A stretch of 64,000 nt of DNA, from NCBI GenBank assembly GCA_045107045.1, contig JBGCFR010000002.1, positions 1 to 64,000 on the forward strand. Reading direction: 5' to 3'. Shown here one piece after another: positions 9,801-18,715 of the stretch. Origin of the DNA: Putridiphycobacter sp045107045 (GTDB taxonomy: Bacteria; Bacteroidota; Bacteroidia; Flavobacteriales_D; Crocinitomicaceae). Below the pieces are notes generated by a model that was not told the origin of the DNA, searched no databases, and saw only the letters and a program-made list of their open reading frames with translations. Made by a program: the position numbers and the translations under genes. The first letter of the stretch is position 1. The number at the start of each line of letters is the position of its first letter.

Positions 9801-10190
9801 AATAATGTGTCTGAAAGGCTTGCACTTTACCAAACTCTAGATAATTGCAAAAACGCAAATGAATTAGACGCTTTCAAAAGTGAATTGAAAGATAGATTTG
9901 GAGACATTCCAAATTCAGTCAATGAGCTTTGTCAAAGTATTGAAGTGCGTTGGATGGCAAAAAACATTGGACTCGAAAAGTTGGTTATTAAATCTAAAAA
10001 AATGATCGGTTATTTTGTGTCAAAACAGGATTCCCCGTATTACCAGTCTCCAAGGTTTACGAAAGTATTGAAATTTATACAAACTAATCCTCCTAACTGT
10101 AAAATGAATGAAAAAAATAATCGTTTGAGGTTGGTGTATACAAATATTAAAAGTATTGAAAATGCCTTTTTCGAACTCAACAAATTATAG
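6861..10190 (+). CDS. mfd: Transcription-repair coupling factor
   Basis: Mfd removes stalled RNA polymerase from damaged DNA and recruits UvrA. The 1,109-residue product has the expected order: a UvrB-like N-terminal part (QEEAAYFL, YEPGQFAVRGGIIDVFS), the CarD-like RNA-polymerase-interacting domain (GDFVAHIDHGIGQFSGLE near residue 434), then a RecG-like helicase with Walker A GDVGFGKTEIAIRAAF, the DEEQKFGVG box and TATPIPRTL. The TRG region (QMRGRVGRS, SGFNISMRDLDIRGAGNLLGG) and the C-terminal regulatory domain complete it. Length is slightly under the E. coli enzyme. It stands alone with its own promoter. Confidence 0.98.
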   Translation: MNTSEFKKQVAESSQISDLLQLKATENAKISLKGIYGAYTSIFMEGAIDQISGHHLIVLSNQEEAAYFLNDLQSLSKQAANILFFPHSYKKPYQEEAIDNANVVARAEVLEFINRDKSAIIVSYPEALVEKVITKKQFAKTILEIKKGESYSISFINELLIQYHFEKVDFVYEPGQFAVRGGIIDVFSYSNDQPYRVEFFGDEVDTIRVFDPTNQLSTGNHTRLTVVPNVQNFITETKRATILEFMGPNTQLWINDYLYTKGILEKEYDKALEVYHSLPESPVKAAPPIDLFFDKSIFDQQCKALSLIEFGSQEAFHEHSIQFNIKAQPSFNKNFDLLIENLNDLKSKGYKTIIVSNQPKQIERIYSIFEDLQANVEFTTLNLTLHEGFVNHDLKLVVYTDHQIFERYHRFKLKDGFRKNQQALTLKEIYNLNRGDFVAHIDHGIGQFSGLELIDVNGKPQEAIRLIYKDNDVLYVSIHSLHRISKYTGKDGTQPKMNKIGSPQWDKVKKKTKARVKEIAFNLIQLYAQRKAEKGFAFAPDNYLQNELEASFIYEDTPDQLKATVDVKADMESETPMDRLVCGDVGFGKTEIAIRAAFKAVCDNKQVAILVPTTILALQHFKTFSDRLKEFPCRVDYINRFRSSKQVAESLQKLESGETDIIIGTHKLVSKNVKYKDLGLIIIDEEQKFGVGVKDKLKTLKTTVDTLTLTATPIPRTLQFSLMGARDLSIINTPPPNRQPVDTQLIGLNETLIRDAIAYETSRGGQVFFVHNRVQNIHEVAGMIQRLCPGIRVAVGHGQMDGKKLENIMMDFINHDYDVLVATTIIESGIDVSNANTIMINQAQNFGLSDLHQMRGRVGRSNKKAFCYLISPPTHTLPSDSRKRLEALVHFSDLGSGFNISMRDLDIRGAGNLLGGEQSGFISDIGFEMYQKILNEAVQELREEEFKNLYEEDPNMEDREFVSDCILETDLELLIPDDYVNNVSERLALYQTLDNCKNANELDAFKSELKDRFGDIPNSVNELCQSIEVRWMAKNIGLEKLVIKSKKMIGYFVSKQDSPYYQSPRFTKVLKFIQTNPPNCKMNEKNNRLRLVYTNIKSIENAFFELNKL

Positions 10191-10341
10191 ATTTTGAATA
10201 AAAAATAACGAATGTTTTAACTTAGCAAGATCTTCTTCAATTCACATTTTTTTACTTTTTTAAACATTAATTCAGAATCTTATTGTTTAAAGTCGCATAT
10301 TTTATGTATTTTTATGACCATAATCTTAATTTAATCTTAAT

Positions 10342-11457
10342 ATGAAAAGAAATTTACAATTTTTATTTGTGTCAGCATTTATGGCTTGCACAGGTGTATC
10401 GTTTGCTCAATCAGCAGAAATGTCACCAGATGCAGGGACATTTGTTGCTTCTGATGACCGAGCTCAGTTTGATGTACAATATCAATATAACATTGGTGCA
10501 ACTGGATCAATAGGTCAACAAGCTCTAGCTGGTATTGCTTTAATAAACAATGAATTTATCGTATCTCAGTGGAACACTGATTCTATGTGGGTTCTTAACT
10601 TTGATGGAACTAGAAAAGCAGGTTTCGTTGTTCAAGGTGTAACTGGAATTAGATCTATTACTTATGATGGAACTAGTGTTTACATGGGTGGTGCAGGTAC
10701 TTCTATTTATCAAGTAGATCCTAGTGATTGGTCATTGATAAATGTAATTAACATTACTACTACTTCTAACGCTGAATCAAGAATGTGTACTTATGATGAG
10801 ACTTTAGATGGTGGAAATGGTGGTTTTTGGATTGGAGATTTCGGTTCAGATATTGCTTCAGTTAGTATGACTGGTGCTGAGTTATCAGTTATTCCTTCAG
10901 CTACTCATGGTCTTGCCACTTATGGTGGAGCATTCGATAACTATTCTCCTGATGGACCATGGTTATGGGTATTCTCTCAAACAGGAGCTAATACTTGTGA
11001 AATTGTTCAGGTGGATCCTTCTACTGGTGTGCCAACTGGTGTATCTTTAGATTACTTTACATCTGCTATGATGGGAACAACTTCTTCATTAGCTGGTGGT
11101 CTTTATATTTCTAACGAGTCAGTTAACGGAACAAACTCATTTATTGGTCTTGGTCAATCAACACCATCAAATGAAATATTTAGTTTAGAATTAACTGCTA
11201 GTTCAGCAAGTATCTCTAAAACTGAGTCATTATCATTAGAATTATATCCTAACCCTGCTACTGATATGGTTAGAGTATCTTCAAATGACAAAGGAAACAT
11301 GAATGTTGCAATTCACGATATTACTGGAAAAAACGTAATGTCAACTGTATTGTCTAACAACAATCAAATTGACGTTTCTAATTTAACAACAGGAATTTAC
11401 TTAGTAAAGGTATCTCAAAATGGTGCTACATCTACTAAGAAATTAGTTGTTGAGTAA
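10342..11457 (+). CDS. Secreted T9SS type A sorting-domain protein
   Basis: A signal peptide (to about residue 22, SFAQ) is followed by a roughly 260-residue domain rich in Gly, Ser and Thr with repeated strands of the TxFDGTRKAGF and ITYDGTSVYMGG type, suggesting a beta-propeller. The last 75 residues are a T9SS type A domain: LELYPNPATDMVRV, IHDITGKNV, LTTGIYLVKV and a terminal KKLVVE. It should be exported by type IX secretion and anchored on the surface or released. Codon choice looks strongly biased and uniform, suggesting high expression. Followed by a strong terminator. Substrate unknown. Confidence 0.85.
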   Translation: MKRNLQFLFVSAFMACTGVSFAQSAEMSPDAGTFVASDDRAQFDVQYQYNIGATGSIGQQALAGIALINNEFIVSQWNTDSMWVLNFDGTRKAGFVVQGVTGIRSITYDGTSVYMGGAGTSIYQVDPSDWSLINVINITTTSNAESRMCTYDETLDGGNGGFWIGDFGSDIASVSMTGAELSVIPSATHGLATYGGAFDNYSPDGPWLWVFSQTGANTCEIVQVDPSTGVPTGVSLDYFTSAMMGTTSSLAGGLYISNESVNGTNSFIGLGQSTPSNEIFSLELTASSASISKTESLSLELYPNPATDMVRVSSNDKGNMNVAIHDITGKNVMSTVLSNNNQIDVSNLTTGIYLVKVSQNGATSTKKLVVE

Positions 11458-11482
11458 AGACTACTTAAAAATTTACATTATC

Positions 11483-11514
11483 AAAAAGCTAGACTCAATG
11501 AGTCTAGCTTTTTT
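11483..11514 (+). terminator. Rho-independent terminator after the T9SS protein
   Basis: AAAAAGCTAGACT and AGTCTAGCTTTTT form a 13-bp stem with a 5-nt loop (11496-11500), ending in a T-run. It sits 25 nt after the stop codon of the T9SS protein gene. Confidence 0.88.
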
Positions 11515-11606
11515 GTTTGCAATAACATTCCAGTTCTGGCAAACTGAGCTATAATTTATATTATCTTGTCACCTTTATTATCCAATTACGGCTCTAAATA
11601 CATTCC

Positions 11607-12782
11607 ATGAGAATAAAGATTCCTCAGTCAAATTATACTAATTATTATGACGCAGCACGCTTTAATTTAACTTGGAATTTAACCCTAATATTGTCTGTTT
11701 TTCTTTCAGTTCTTTCTACCATTTTAGTATTGATAGATAGACCCGCTGCTATACCCACCCTAGCTGGTTTATTTATTAGTTTCAGTTCGCTATTAATACT
11801 TAAAACATCAGGAAAATATAAATTAACTGCGATTACATACAGTATTTCAGGTTTACTATTAAACCAATATACCCTTTTATTTTTTCCAGAAGCACTTCAT
11901 TTTGCAGATCCAATATGGATGATAATAACTGTACTTTTCACCTATTTTACACTTGGTAAAATTTGGGGCAATTTATGCCTTACATTAAGCATTGTTGGTT
12001 CTTCTATATTTATTCTTTTCTTCTTTAACGAAAACTTGGAACGGATGGATATTGGAAAAATTGAAAATTTAATTGTCTTAGTTATCAATTTTAGTATTTG
12101 TTCAATCATTGTGGCATTTTTAATATTTCAATTTTTAAAATTAACCCAATACGCAGAAGACAAGTATGTTGCATTAACTGATACTTTAAAAAGTAAAAAC
12201 TATGAAAAAAGTGTCCTTTTAAAAGAAGTACACCATAGGGTTAAAAATAATTTACAAGTAATTATCAGTTTGCTGCGATTGCAATCAGCAAAAGAAGATA
12301 ATTCCGGTTCTTTCTCGGATACAGTAAGTCGCATTCGATCAATGTCGCTAATACATGAAAAAATGTATCAAACAGACGATTTTGCAAACATAGATTTAGA
12401 AGAATACCTACAAACTTTAAGTAATGAAATAATTGACTCAAGCTCAATTGACTGCAGAATAGAACTGTTTATTGAATCGGATATCAATTCCATCAAGATG
12501 AAGTCACTAGTACCCGTTGCCTTAATATTTCATGAACTGCTAACTAACTCAATTAAGCACGCCTTTAAAGGAAAAGAAGAAGGAAAAATTACTATTGATT
12601 TTACCACAAATGAAAATCAATTAACCGTTATTTATTCAGACAATGGAAAATGGTTAACTCCAGTAAAAGAAAATTCTCTTGGTATTGAATTAATTGATTC
12701 ATTGACTGATCAACTAACTGGGTCATTTAAGATTGATAAAAGTAATGGAACCAAATACACTTTTCAATTTATATTTGATTAG
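11607..12782 (+). CDS. Membrane sensor histidine kinase, HisKA_2 type
   Basis: The 391-residue product has about six hydrophobic segments in the first 185 residues, then a short linker and a HisKA_2 dimerisation domain, LLKEVHHRVKNNLQVIISLL, with His209 or His210 as the phosphorylation site. The HATPase_c domain follows (FHELLTNSIKHAFKG, YSDNGKW). HisKA_2 kinases usually work with response regulators encoded elsewhere. The LytTR regulator at 43478-44233 is a possible but unproven partner. The membrane part resembles 7TM/MASE-like sensors with no obvious ligand pocket. It meets the aldehyde dehydrogenase gene tail to tail with a 27-nt gap. Confidence 0.88.
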   Translation: MRIKIPQSNYTNYYDAARFNLTWNLTLILSVFLSVLSTILVLIDRPAAIPTLAGLFISFSSLLILKTSGKYKLTAITYSISGLLLNQYTLLFFPEALHFADPIWMIITVLFTYFTLGKIWGNLCLTLSIVGSSIFILFFFNENLERMDIGKIENLIVLVINFSICSIIVAFLIFQFLKLTQYAEDKYVALTDTLKSKNYEKSVLLKEVHHRVKNNLQVIISLLRLQSAKEDNSGSFSDTVSRIRSMSLIHEKMYQTDDFANIDLEEYLQTLSNEIIDSSSIDCRIELFIESDINSIKMKSLVPVALIFHELLTNSIKHAFKGKEEGKITIDFTTNENQLTVIYSDNGKWLTPVKENSLGIELIDSLTDQLTGSFKIDKSNGTKYTFQFIFD

Positions 12783-12809
12783 TTTGCCAGAAAAATCAGT
12801 GATTCATCT

Positions 12810-14267
12810 TCAGTGCCCACCATTGCCCATTTTTACAAAAATATTTTTCGGTTCTGTAAAAAAGTGCAACGCTTCAAATCCGCCTTCACGTCCGACGCCA
12901 GATGCTTTTACTCCTCCAAATGGAGTTCTTAGGTCACGCACAAGCCATGAATTAATCCAAACTATGCCAGAATGAAGTTCATCTGCTATCCTATGCGCTC
13001 TTGTTAAATTTTCGGTCCAAATAGTCGCCGATAGACCATATTGAGTGGAATTAGCCATCATCAACGCTTCTTCTTCAGTATCAAATGGTGTAATTGTCAC
13101 AACTGGTCCAAATATTTCCTCTTGGTTTGTTCTGCAATTATAGTCTAGGCCTTCAATTACTGTTGGACGCAAATAATAACCGTTTGCATATTCACCATCT
13201 AAGTGCACTTGCTTACCTCCTGTTAATATTATACCTCCTTCTTCTTTTGCAAGTTCAATATATGACAATACTTTATCCATATGTGGTTTAGATACGATTG
13301 CACCCAATTTTGCATCCGGATCGGTTGGGTATGACACTTTTGTTTTCTCAACTTTTGCTACAAATTCATCTCTAAACTTATTGTAAATTGATCTTTCAAC
13401 AAATATCCGCGAACCACATAAACAAATTTGTCCCTGATTCGCAAAACTTGATCGCATTGTTGTAGACAAAGCTGCCTTAAAATCACAATCTGCAAATATA
13501 ATATTTGGGTTTTTTCCCCCTAGCTCTAATGATAGCTTCTTAAACATTGGTGCCGCAATTCCTGCAATAACTTTACCTGTTTGCGTACCACCAGTAAAAG
13601 AAATAGCTGTAATTTCGGGATGACGAGAAATGGCATCACCAACATTCTGACCCAATCCATGTACAATATTCAGAACACCTTCTGGCATTCCCGCATCTAT
13701 ACACGCTTTTGACAATAAGAAAGCCGTCATTGGTGTAATTTCAGATGGCTTTGCCACTACGCAATTTCCTGCAGCTAATGCTGGTGCAATTTTCCAGGTA
13801 AATAAATACAATGGCAAATTCCATGGTGAAATGCAGCCAACTACCCCTATTGGTTTACGAACTGTATAATTAACTCCTAAACCTTCCATATAATGAGACT
13901 CGGAAGCATAATGCAATATTGCTGTTGCAAAAAACTTCAAATTACTTATTGCTCTTGGAATATCAACTGCTCTTGCCAATGCTTCAGGTTTTCCATTATC
14001 TAAGGACTCAGCAGCAACAAATTCATCCATTCGCTCCACTATTAAATTGGCAACCTTAATCATAATATCCGATCTTTCCTGTTTTGGCATATTAGACCAA
14101 ATTGGAAATGCGTTCTTTGCAGCTTCTGTTGCCATAGCAATATCTTCAGATTGAGAATCTGGTATATATGAGTAGACCTTTCCCCTACTAGGATCCATAT
14201 TATCAAGATACTTCTTTGATTTTGGCTCCATTAATTTCCCTGCAATATAATTTTGTATCTGAATCAT
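12810..14267 (-). CDS. NAD(P)-dependent aldehyde dehydrogenase, AMSDH (ALDH8) type
   Basis: The 485-residue product is a complete ALDH: GCISPWNLPLYL (Asn of the oxyanion hole), AKPSEITP, FTGGTQTGKVI, the catalytic-glutamate motif LELGGKNPN and the catalytic cysteine in NQGQICLCGSRIFV. The CLCGSRIFV surroundings and the start NYIAGK resemble 2-aminomuconic/2-hydroxymuconic semialdehyde dehydrogenases of the kynurenine and aromatic-catabolic pathways. No other tryptophan-catabolism gene is adjacent, so the substrate is inferred from similarity only. No clear TAnnTTTG box was found upstream. Confidence 0.85.
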   Translation of the reverse strand: MIQIQNYIAGKLMEPKSKKYLDNMDPSRGKVYSYIPDSQSEDIAMATEAAKNAFPIWSNMPKQERSDIMIKVANLIVERMDEFVAAESLDNGKPEALARAVDIPRAISNLKFFATAILHYASESHYMEGLGVNYTVRKPIGVVGCISPWNLPLYLFTWKIAPALAAGNCVVAKPSEITPMTAFLLSKACIDAGMPEGVLNIVHGLGQNVGDAISRHPEITAISFTGGTQTGKVIAGIAAPMFKKLSLELGGKNPNIIFADCDFKAALSTTMRSSFANQGQICLCGSRIFVERSIYNKFRDEFVAKVEKTKVSYPTDPDAKLGAIVSKPHMDKVLSYIELAKEEGGIILTGGKQVHLDGEYANGYYLRPTVIEGLDYNCRTNQEEIFGPVVTITPFDTEEEALMMANSTQYGLSATIWTENLTRAHRIADELHSGIVWINSWLVRDLRTPFGGVKASGVGREGGFEALHFFTEPKNIFVKMGNGGH

Positions 14268-14460
14268 TTGATATTGTTACTAGTGGTTTGCTAAGGTATA
14301 AATTTAGTTCTTTATGTCATTCTGTTTACCATTACAAACATTTGAATTAAATTTCTTTGAATAATTCCTTGAATTTAAAATACTAATCTTTTGCTTTATG
14401 GTCACATACAACATATTTTAATTAATCACTGTTTCGAATCCCTCCAATCATTAAAATTCA

Positions 14461-14468
14461 TAAATTTG
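14461..14468 (+). promoter_or_regulatory. -7 promoter element (TAAATTTG) of the tatA-gatA operon
   Basis: TAAATTTG matches TAnnTTTG, 19 nt before the tatA start. The short leader contains an A-run directly before the ATG, the usual Bacteroidota translation signal in place of a Shine-Dalgarno site. Confidence 0.6.
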
Positions 14469-14487
14469 TAAATTACCACTAAAAAAA

Positions 14488-14682
14488 ATGAAGATGGAAA
14501 ATGTTTTAGAAGCTGGAATGATGGGACCTTGGCAAATTGGATTAATTGTTCTTGCTGTTTTATTACTTTTCGGAGGAAAAAAATTGCCTGAATTAATGAA
14601 AGGTATGGGAAAAGGCATCAAGGGTTTCAAGGATGAAATTAAAGGTGATGAAAAAGAGGATGACAAAAAAATTGAAGAATAA
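14488..14682 (+). CDS. tatA: Sec-independent protein translocase protein TatA/E
   Basis: The 64-residue product has the TatA plan: a short N-terminus, a transmembrane helix (IGLIVLAVLLLF), the FGGKKLPEL hinge and an amphipathic helix (MKGMGKGIKGFKDEI), then a charged tail. TatA forms the Tat pore for folded proteins. The ATG at 14494 is a possible alternative start. First gene of a four-gene operon (10-nt gap to gatA). The LD-carboxypeptidase at 32102 has a Tat-like RR leader and could be a substrate. Confidence 0.95.
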   Translation: MKMENVLEAGMMGPWQIGLIVLAVLLLFGGKKLPELMKGMGKGIKGFKDEIKGDEKEDDKKIEE

Positions 14683-14692
14683 ATAAATTTCA

Positions 14693-16108
14693 ATGTATCA
14701 TTCTTTTAGCGACATACAAAAAGCTTTAAACGGTGGCAGTAAAGCATTGGATATTGTAAACCACTATTTAAGTAAAATTGAGGATAACAAGCATTTAAAT
14801 GCTTATTTAGAAGTATTTACTGAATCTGCAAAAGCCAAGGCAAAAGATGTCGATAAAAAAATAGAAAACAATACTGCTGGTAAGCTTGCCGGAATGGTGA
14901 TCGGAATCAAAGACAATATGGCTTACAAAAACCATAAAGTGTCTGCATCTTCGAAAATATTAGACGGATTTGAATCTATTTATACAGCAACAGCATTACA
15001 AAGGTTATTAGACGAAGACGCTATAATTATCGGTCGGTTAAATTGTGATGAATTTGCCATGGGCAGTTCAAATGAAAATTCAGCTTTCGGCAATGTATTA
15101 AATCCGGTAAACGAAACAAAAGTCCCAGGTGGGTCATCAGGAGGGTCGGCTGCGGCTGCGGCTGCTGGACTTTGTACTGCTGCTTTAGGAAGTGATACAG
15201 GAGGTTCAATTCGTCAACCTGCCTCTTTCACTGGTGTTGTAGGCTATAAGCCAACTTATGGAACCATTTCAAGGTACGGATTATTAGCATACGCCTCTTC
15301 ATTTGATCAAATTGGGCCCTTTACAACCAATATAAAAGATGCCGCCTTATTAACTGAAGTAATGGCTGGAAAAGATGATTTTGATAGCACTGCACTTCAA
15401 AAAGATATTACTTCAATTCCACTGCGGGCAATTGAATCTGGGTCATTAAAAATTGGATATATTCAAGAGTGTTTGGACTCAGAAGGCCTAAATTCTGAAA
15501 TTAAAGAAAAAATGTCTGCTTCTATTTTGAGGTTGAAAAATGAAGGTCATACTGTTGAATCGGTTAGTTTTCCATATTTATCCGAAATGGTTCCTACTTA
15601 TTATGTTTTAACAACAGCTGAAGCATCTTCGAATCTAGCCCGGTATACTGGTGTGCATTTTGGTAAGTTAGCAGACAACGTAAAAGGTGTAGAAGAAACA
15701 TATAAAAAATCACGTAGTGAAGGTTTTGGACCAGAAGTACAACGTAGAATTATGCTTGGAACTTTCGTGCTTTCACATGGCTACTATGATGCTTATTATA
15801 CAAAAGGACAAAAAGTAAGGAGAGTCATCCAAAATAAAACAAACGATCTTTTAAAGGGTTATGATGTATTATTGTTACCAACAACGCCAGATACTGCTTT
15901 TGAAATAGATGGTGTTAAAGATAATATTCAAATGTACTTGCAAGATATTTTTACCGTTCAAGCAAACCTAGCAGGAAATCCAGCTATTTCATTACCTGTT
16001 GGACAGCACTCAAATGGTTTGCCATTTGGTATTCAGTTGATCGGAAAACATTTTCAGGAAAGTGAATTATTATCTATTTCCGATTATATGATGACACTTT
16101 TAAAGTAA
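14693..16108 (+). CDS. gatA: Aspartyl/glutamyl-tRNA amidotransferase subunit A
   Basis: GatA releases ammonia from glutamine for the GatCAB complex, which converts Glu-tRNA(Gln) to Gln-tRNA(Gln). The amidase-signature Ser-cisSer-Lys triad is visible: Lys in GIKDNMAYKN, the GGSSGGSAAAAAAG loop and SDTGGSIRQPASF with the nucleophile serine. The 471-residue length is normal. gatB and gatC are not in the window. The neighbours tatA (10 nt) and the transglycosylase (7 nt) indicate co-transcription. Its presence fits the gltX at 59250 being of a type that can also charge tRNA(Gln), but this is inference. Confidence 0.96.
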   Translation: MYHSFSDIQKALNGGSKALDIVNHYLSKIEDNKHLNAYLEVFTESAKAKAKDVDKKIENNTAGKLAGMVIGIKDNMAYKNHKVSASSKILDGFESIYTATALQRLLDEDAIIIGRLNCDEFAMGSSNENSAFGNVLNPVNETKVPGGSSGGSAAAAAAGLCTAALGSDTGGSIRQPASFTGVVGYKPTYGTISRYGLLAYASSFDQIGPFTTNIKDAALLTEVMAGKDDFDSTALQKDITSIPLRAIESGSLKIGYIQECLDSEGLNSEIKEKMSASILRLKNEGHTVESVSFPYLSEMVPTYYVLTTAEASSNLARYTGVHFGKLADNVKGVEETYKKSRSEGFGPEVQRRIMLGTFVLSHGYYDAYYTKGQKVRRVIQNKTNDLLKGYDVLLLPTTPDTAFEIDGVKDNIQMYLQDIFTVQANLAGNPAISLPVGQHSNGLPFGIQLIGKHFQESELLSISDYMMTLLK

Positions 16109-16115
16109 ATTATTT

Positions 16116-17597
16116 ATGCTAAAAAGTTTGTTAATATTCACTATAGTATTGGCAACAAATATTTTGTTTTCTCAACCAAAAAGTAATACTACTGTTTTTA
16201 TTGATACATTTCAAACAGAAGCTTTTCTGTCTACCGTAGAAAACTCTTTGTTTGAATACTATAAAGAAGCTTGGGGAACTAAAGAGGCTTATGGTATGCT
16301 TAATGAATTTGGATATGCAGACCAGTCAGCTGTAAAATTTAGTGATGACATCTACCTTGATAGGATGCAAACATTAGCCAAAACGACTCCCTTCAATGCG
16401 ATAAACAATCCTATCATTTTAAAAACAATCAAATACTTTGTAGGAAAAAGAAGCCGCTATACGTCTGTTATTATTGGCCGATCGAAACTATACTTCCCAA
16501 TGTTTGAATCGTATCTGGTAAAATACAATTTACCATTAGAATTAAAGTACTTATCCATTATAGAAAGTGCATTACAGCCCTCAAATAAGTCTTGGGCTGG
16601 GGCGTTAGGTTTATGGCAAATAATGTATCGAACCGGAAGGATGCTAGACCTGCATAATGACTCTTATATTGATGATAGAATGCATCCTGAAAAAGCAACC
16701 GACGCTGCTTGCCGATATCTAAAATATTTATACAATTTATATGGCGACTGGAACTTAGCATTATCTGCCTATAATTGTGGGCCAGGAAATGTAAATAAAG
16801 CAATTAGACGTGCTAACAATCAAACAAATTATTGGAAAATTCGACCATTTTTGCCCAAAGAAACACAGCAATATGTTCCAAACTTTTATGCCATGCTATA
16901 TATGATGACGTATTATGAATCTCACGAAATTATTCCAAAACCAGCTATGGTTTACCTGCATGAAATTGATACGGTGTGTTTAAAGCAATCTGTTAGAATC
17001 TCTCATATCGATACTATTCTTGGCATTTCGACTGAAGATTTTAAAAAACTCAATCCACAGTATAAAACAGATATTATTCCAAATACAGAGCCCGTTCAGT
17101 GTATTAAAATTCCAATTGACAAACTCAATGATTTTTTTAGATTAGAAGATAGCCTGTATAGATATCAAAGTTATTTAGATTCCATTGGTGAAAATTATGT
17201 CATTCTTGAAAAGAAAAAAACTCACCTAGTAAAACCAAGTGAAACACTTGCTGACATAGCCTTCATATATGAGTCTTCTCCTCAGAATATTCGTGAATGG
17301 AATGGGTTGAGAAACGCTACGATTTTTCCAGGGCAAAAATTAATTGTAATGATTCCCGAAAAAAGAATTATTCAAACGTTTGATCAGTCAAATGTAAAGA
17401 CTCAAAAAACGAAACAAACCAGTACTTCAACTATCACATCTGGTTCATTTAAGTATTATACCTTAAAGTCTGGAGAAAACCTTTGGACGGTTAGTCAAAA
17501 ATTAGGCATACCTTTTGTTGATATTCAATCATTAAATAGCGGTTTAAACCCTAAGCGCATGAAGCCAGGACAAAAAATAAAAATCGCACAGCTTTAA
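16116..17597 (+). CDS. MltD-like lytic transglycosylase with two LysM domains
   Basis: After a signal peptide (to about residue 19, LFSQ) comes an SLT domain with the catalytic glutamate in LSIIESALQPSNKS (Glu150), GALGLWQIM and LALSAYNCGPGNV, the GEWL-fold signature. Two LysM peptidoglycan-binding modules end the protein (about 370-417 and 447-493: TLKSGENLWTVSQKLG). The enzyme cleaves the glycan strand of peptidoglycan to 1,6-anhydro ends. The domain order matches MltD. In the gatA operon and directly before the DUF4837 lipoprotein. Confidence 0.92.
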   Translation: MLKSLLIFTIVLATNILFSQPKSNTTVFIDTFQTEAFLSTVENSLFEYYKEAWGTKEAYGMLNEFGYADQSAVKFSDDIYLDRMQTLAKTTPFNAINNPIILKTIKYFVGKRSRYTSVIIGRSKLYFPMFESYLVKYNLPLELKYLSIIESALQPSNKSWAGALGLWQIMYRTGRMLDLHNDSYIDDRMHPEKATDAACRYLKYLYNLYGDWNLALSAYNCGPGNVNKAIRRANNQTNYWKIRPFLPKETQQYVPNFYAMLYMMTYYESHEIIPKPAMVYLHEIDTVCLKQSVRISHIDTILGISTEDFKKLNPQYKTDIIPNTEPVQCIKIPIDKLNDFFRLEDSLYRYQSYLDSIGENYVILEKKKTHLVKPSETLADIAFIYESSPQNIREWNGLRNATIFPGQKLIVMIPEKRIIQTFDQSNVKTQKTKQTSTSTITSGSFKYYTLKSGENLWTVSQKLGIPFVDIQSLNSGLNPKRMKPGQKIKIAQL

Positions 17598-17608
17598 AAT
17601 CATTTATT

Positions 17609-18715
17609 ATGAAACTGATCTATTTACTTTTTGCCGTTTGCATTATTCCTTTAATAAGTTGCCAGTCAGCCACACCAGTAACAGATTCTGAAGACACACC
17701 CAAAACGCATGTTAGCAGCAGTGTTAGTGGTACTCTTCCTTTAGCAACAGGGCCAATTGGACGTGTTCTGATTTCGGTAAATGATAACCTATGGGGAGGC
17801 GATATGAAGGCATTGTTTATTAAGCATTTTTCAAAAAATGCTAAAGGTCCATACATCAGTGCCGAGCCAGTATTAGATTTTTTTCAACAAGACCCATCAA
17901 AAATAAATGCGTTAGGATTAAAAAATAGAAATATTTTAAAAATTATATACTCTCCAGAAAGTGAAATTACAGAGACCGAAGTTGTAGTAAAGAAAAACTA
18001 CAAATCGCAAGGCCAGATTTATATTGTTGTAAAAGATTCTGATAAAAACAGATTGCTGGCATTTTTCGAAAACGAACTACCAACTTATATTGCAGTATTC
18101 GATAGCCAAGAAGATGAAAGGCTTATTAATAAGTTTGCAGCAAACCCGCTCACTGGCTTTAAAAAAGCGGCAAAAGATCGATTTGGAATTAATATTTCTG
18201 TTCCTGCCAAAGCCAATTTCGAAACCGACTTGGACAGTATTATTTATGCTTTAGATAAGTATAGTAAAACTTTTGCTGACAATCCTAAAACTGGCGCTAA
18301 AGGAGGTACATATTGGGCAAAAAAAGGTATTCTAATATGGGACAGTGAAATAAAAGATGAAAGTAGTTTTACTGTTTCGAAAATTTTGCAAGAAAGAGAT
18401 AGCACCTTAAAATATGCCGTTAAAGGAGTTGTTTCAGATAGTTATATGGCTACTGAATATCACAAAACTCATGCTCCTATTGCTTCAGAAATTATGGTAG
18501 GAAACGCAAATGCTATGCTAATTGAAGGCTTGTGGAAACATGCTGGTAACCCTGCGGCAAGTGGTGGTGGTCCATTTTTACAATACGCAATTGAGCATCC
18601 ATCAAATGGAAAAATAGTTCATGTAGTGGTTTATATTTATGCCTTAAATTTTAATAAACGAGAATTGTTAAGAGAAGCAAAAGCCATTTTAAATACAATA
18701 GAAATTATTGAATAA
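17609..18715 (+). CDS. DUF4837 family lipoprotein
   Basis: A lipoprotein signal with a lipobox ending ISC (Cys19) leads a 350-residue periplasmic protein. The strands RVLISVNDNLWGGDM and the C-terminal pattern ending in AKAILNTIEIIE match DUF4837, a Bacteroidota family with no known activity. Its gene often follows the LysM transglycosylase, as here with an 11-nt gap, so a cell-envelope role is likely but unproven. It meets the first peroxidase gene stop to stop with no gap. Confidence 0.8.
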   Translation: MKLIYLLFAVCIIPLISCQSATPVTDSEDTPKTHVSSSVSGTLPLATGPIGRVLISVNDNLWGGDMKALFIKHFSKNAKGPYISAEPVLDFFQQDPSKINALGLKNRNILKIIYSPESEITETEVVVKKNYKSQGQIYIVVKDSDKNRLLAFFENELPTYIAVFDSQEDERLINKFAANPLTGFKKAAKDRFGINISVPAKANFETDLDSIIYALDKYSKTFADNPKTGAKGGTYWAKKGILIWDSEIKDESSFTVSKILQERDSTLKYAVKGVVSDSYMATEYHKTHAPIASEIMVGNANAMLIEGLWKHAGNPAASGGGPFLQYAIEHPSNGKIVHVVVYIYALNFNKRELLREAKAILNTIEIIE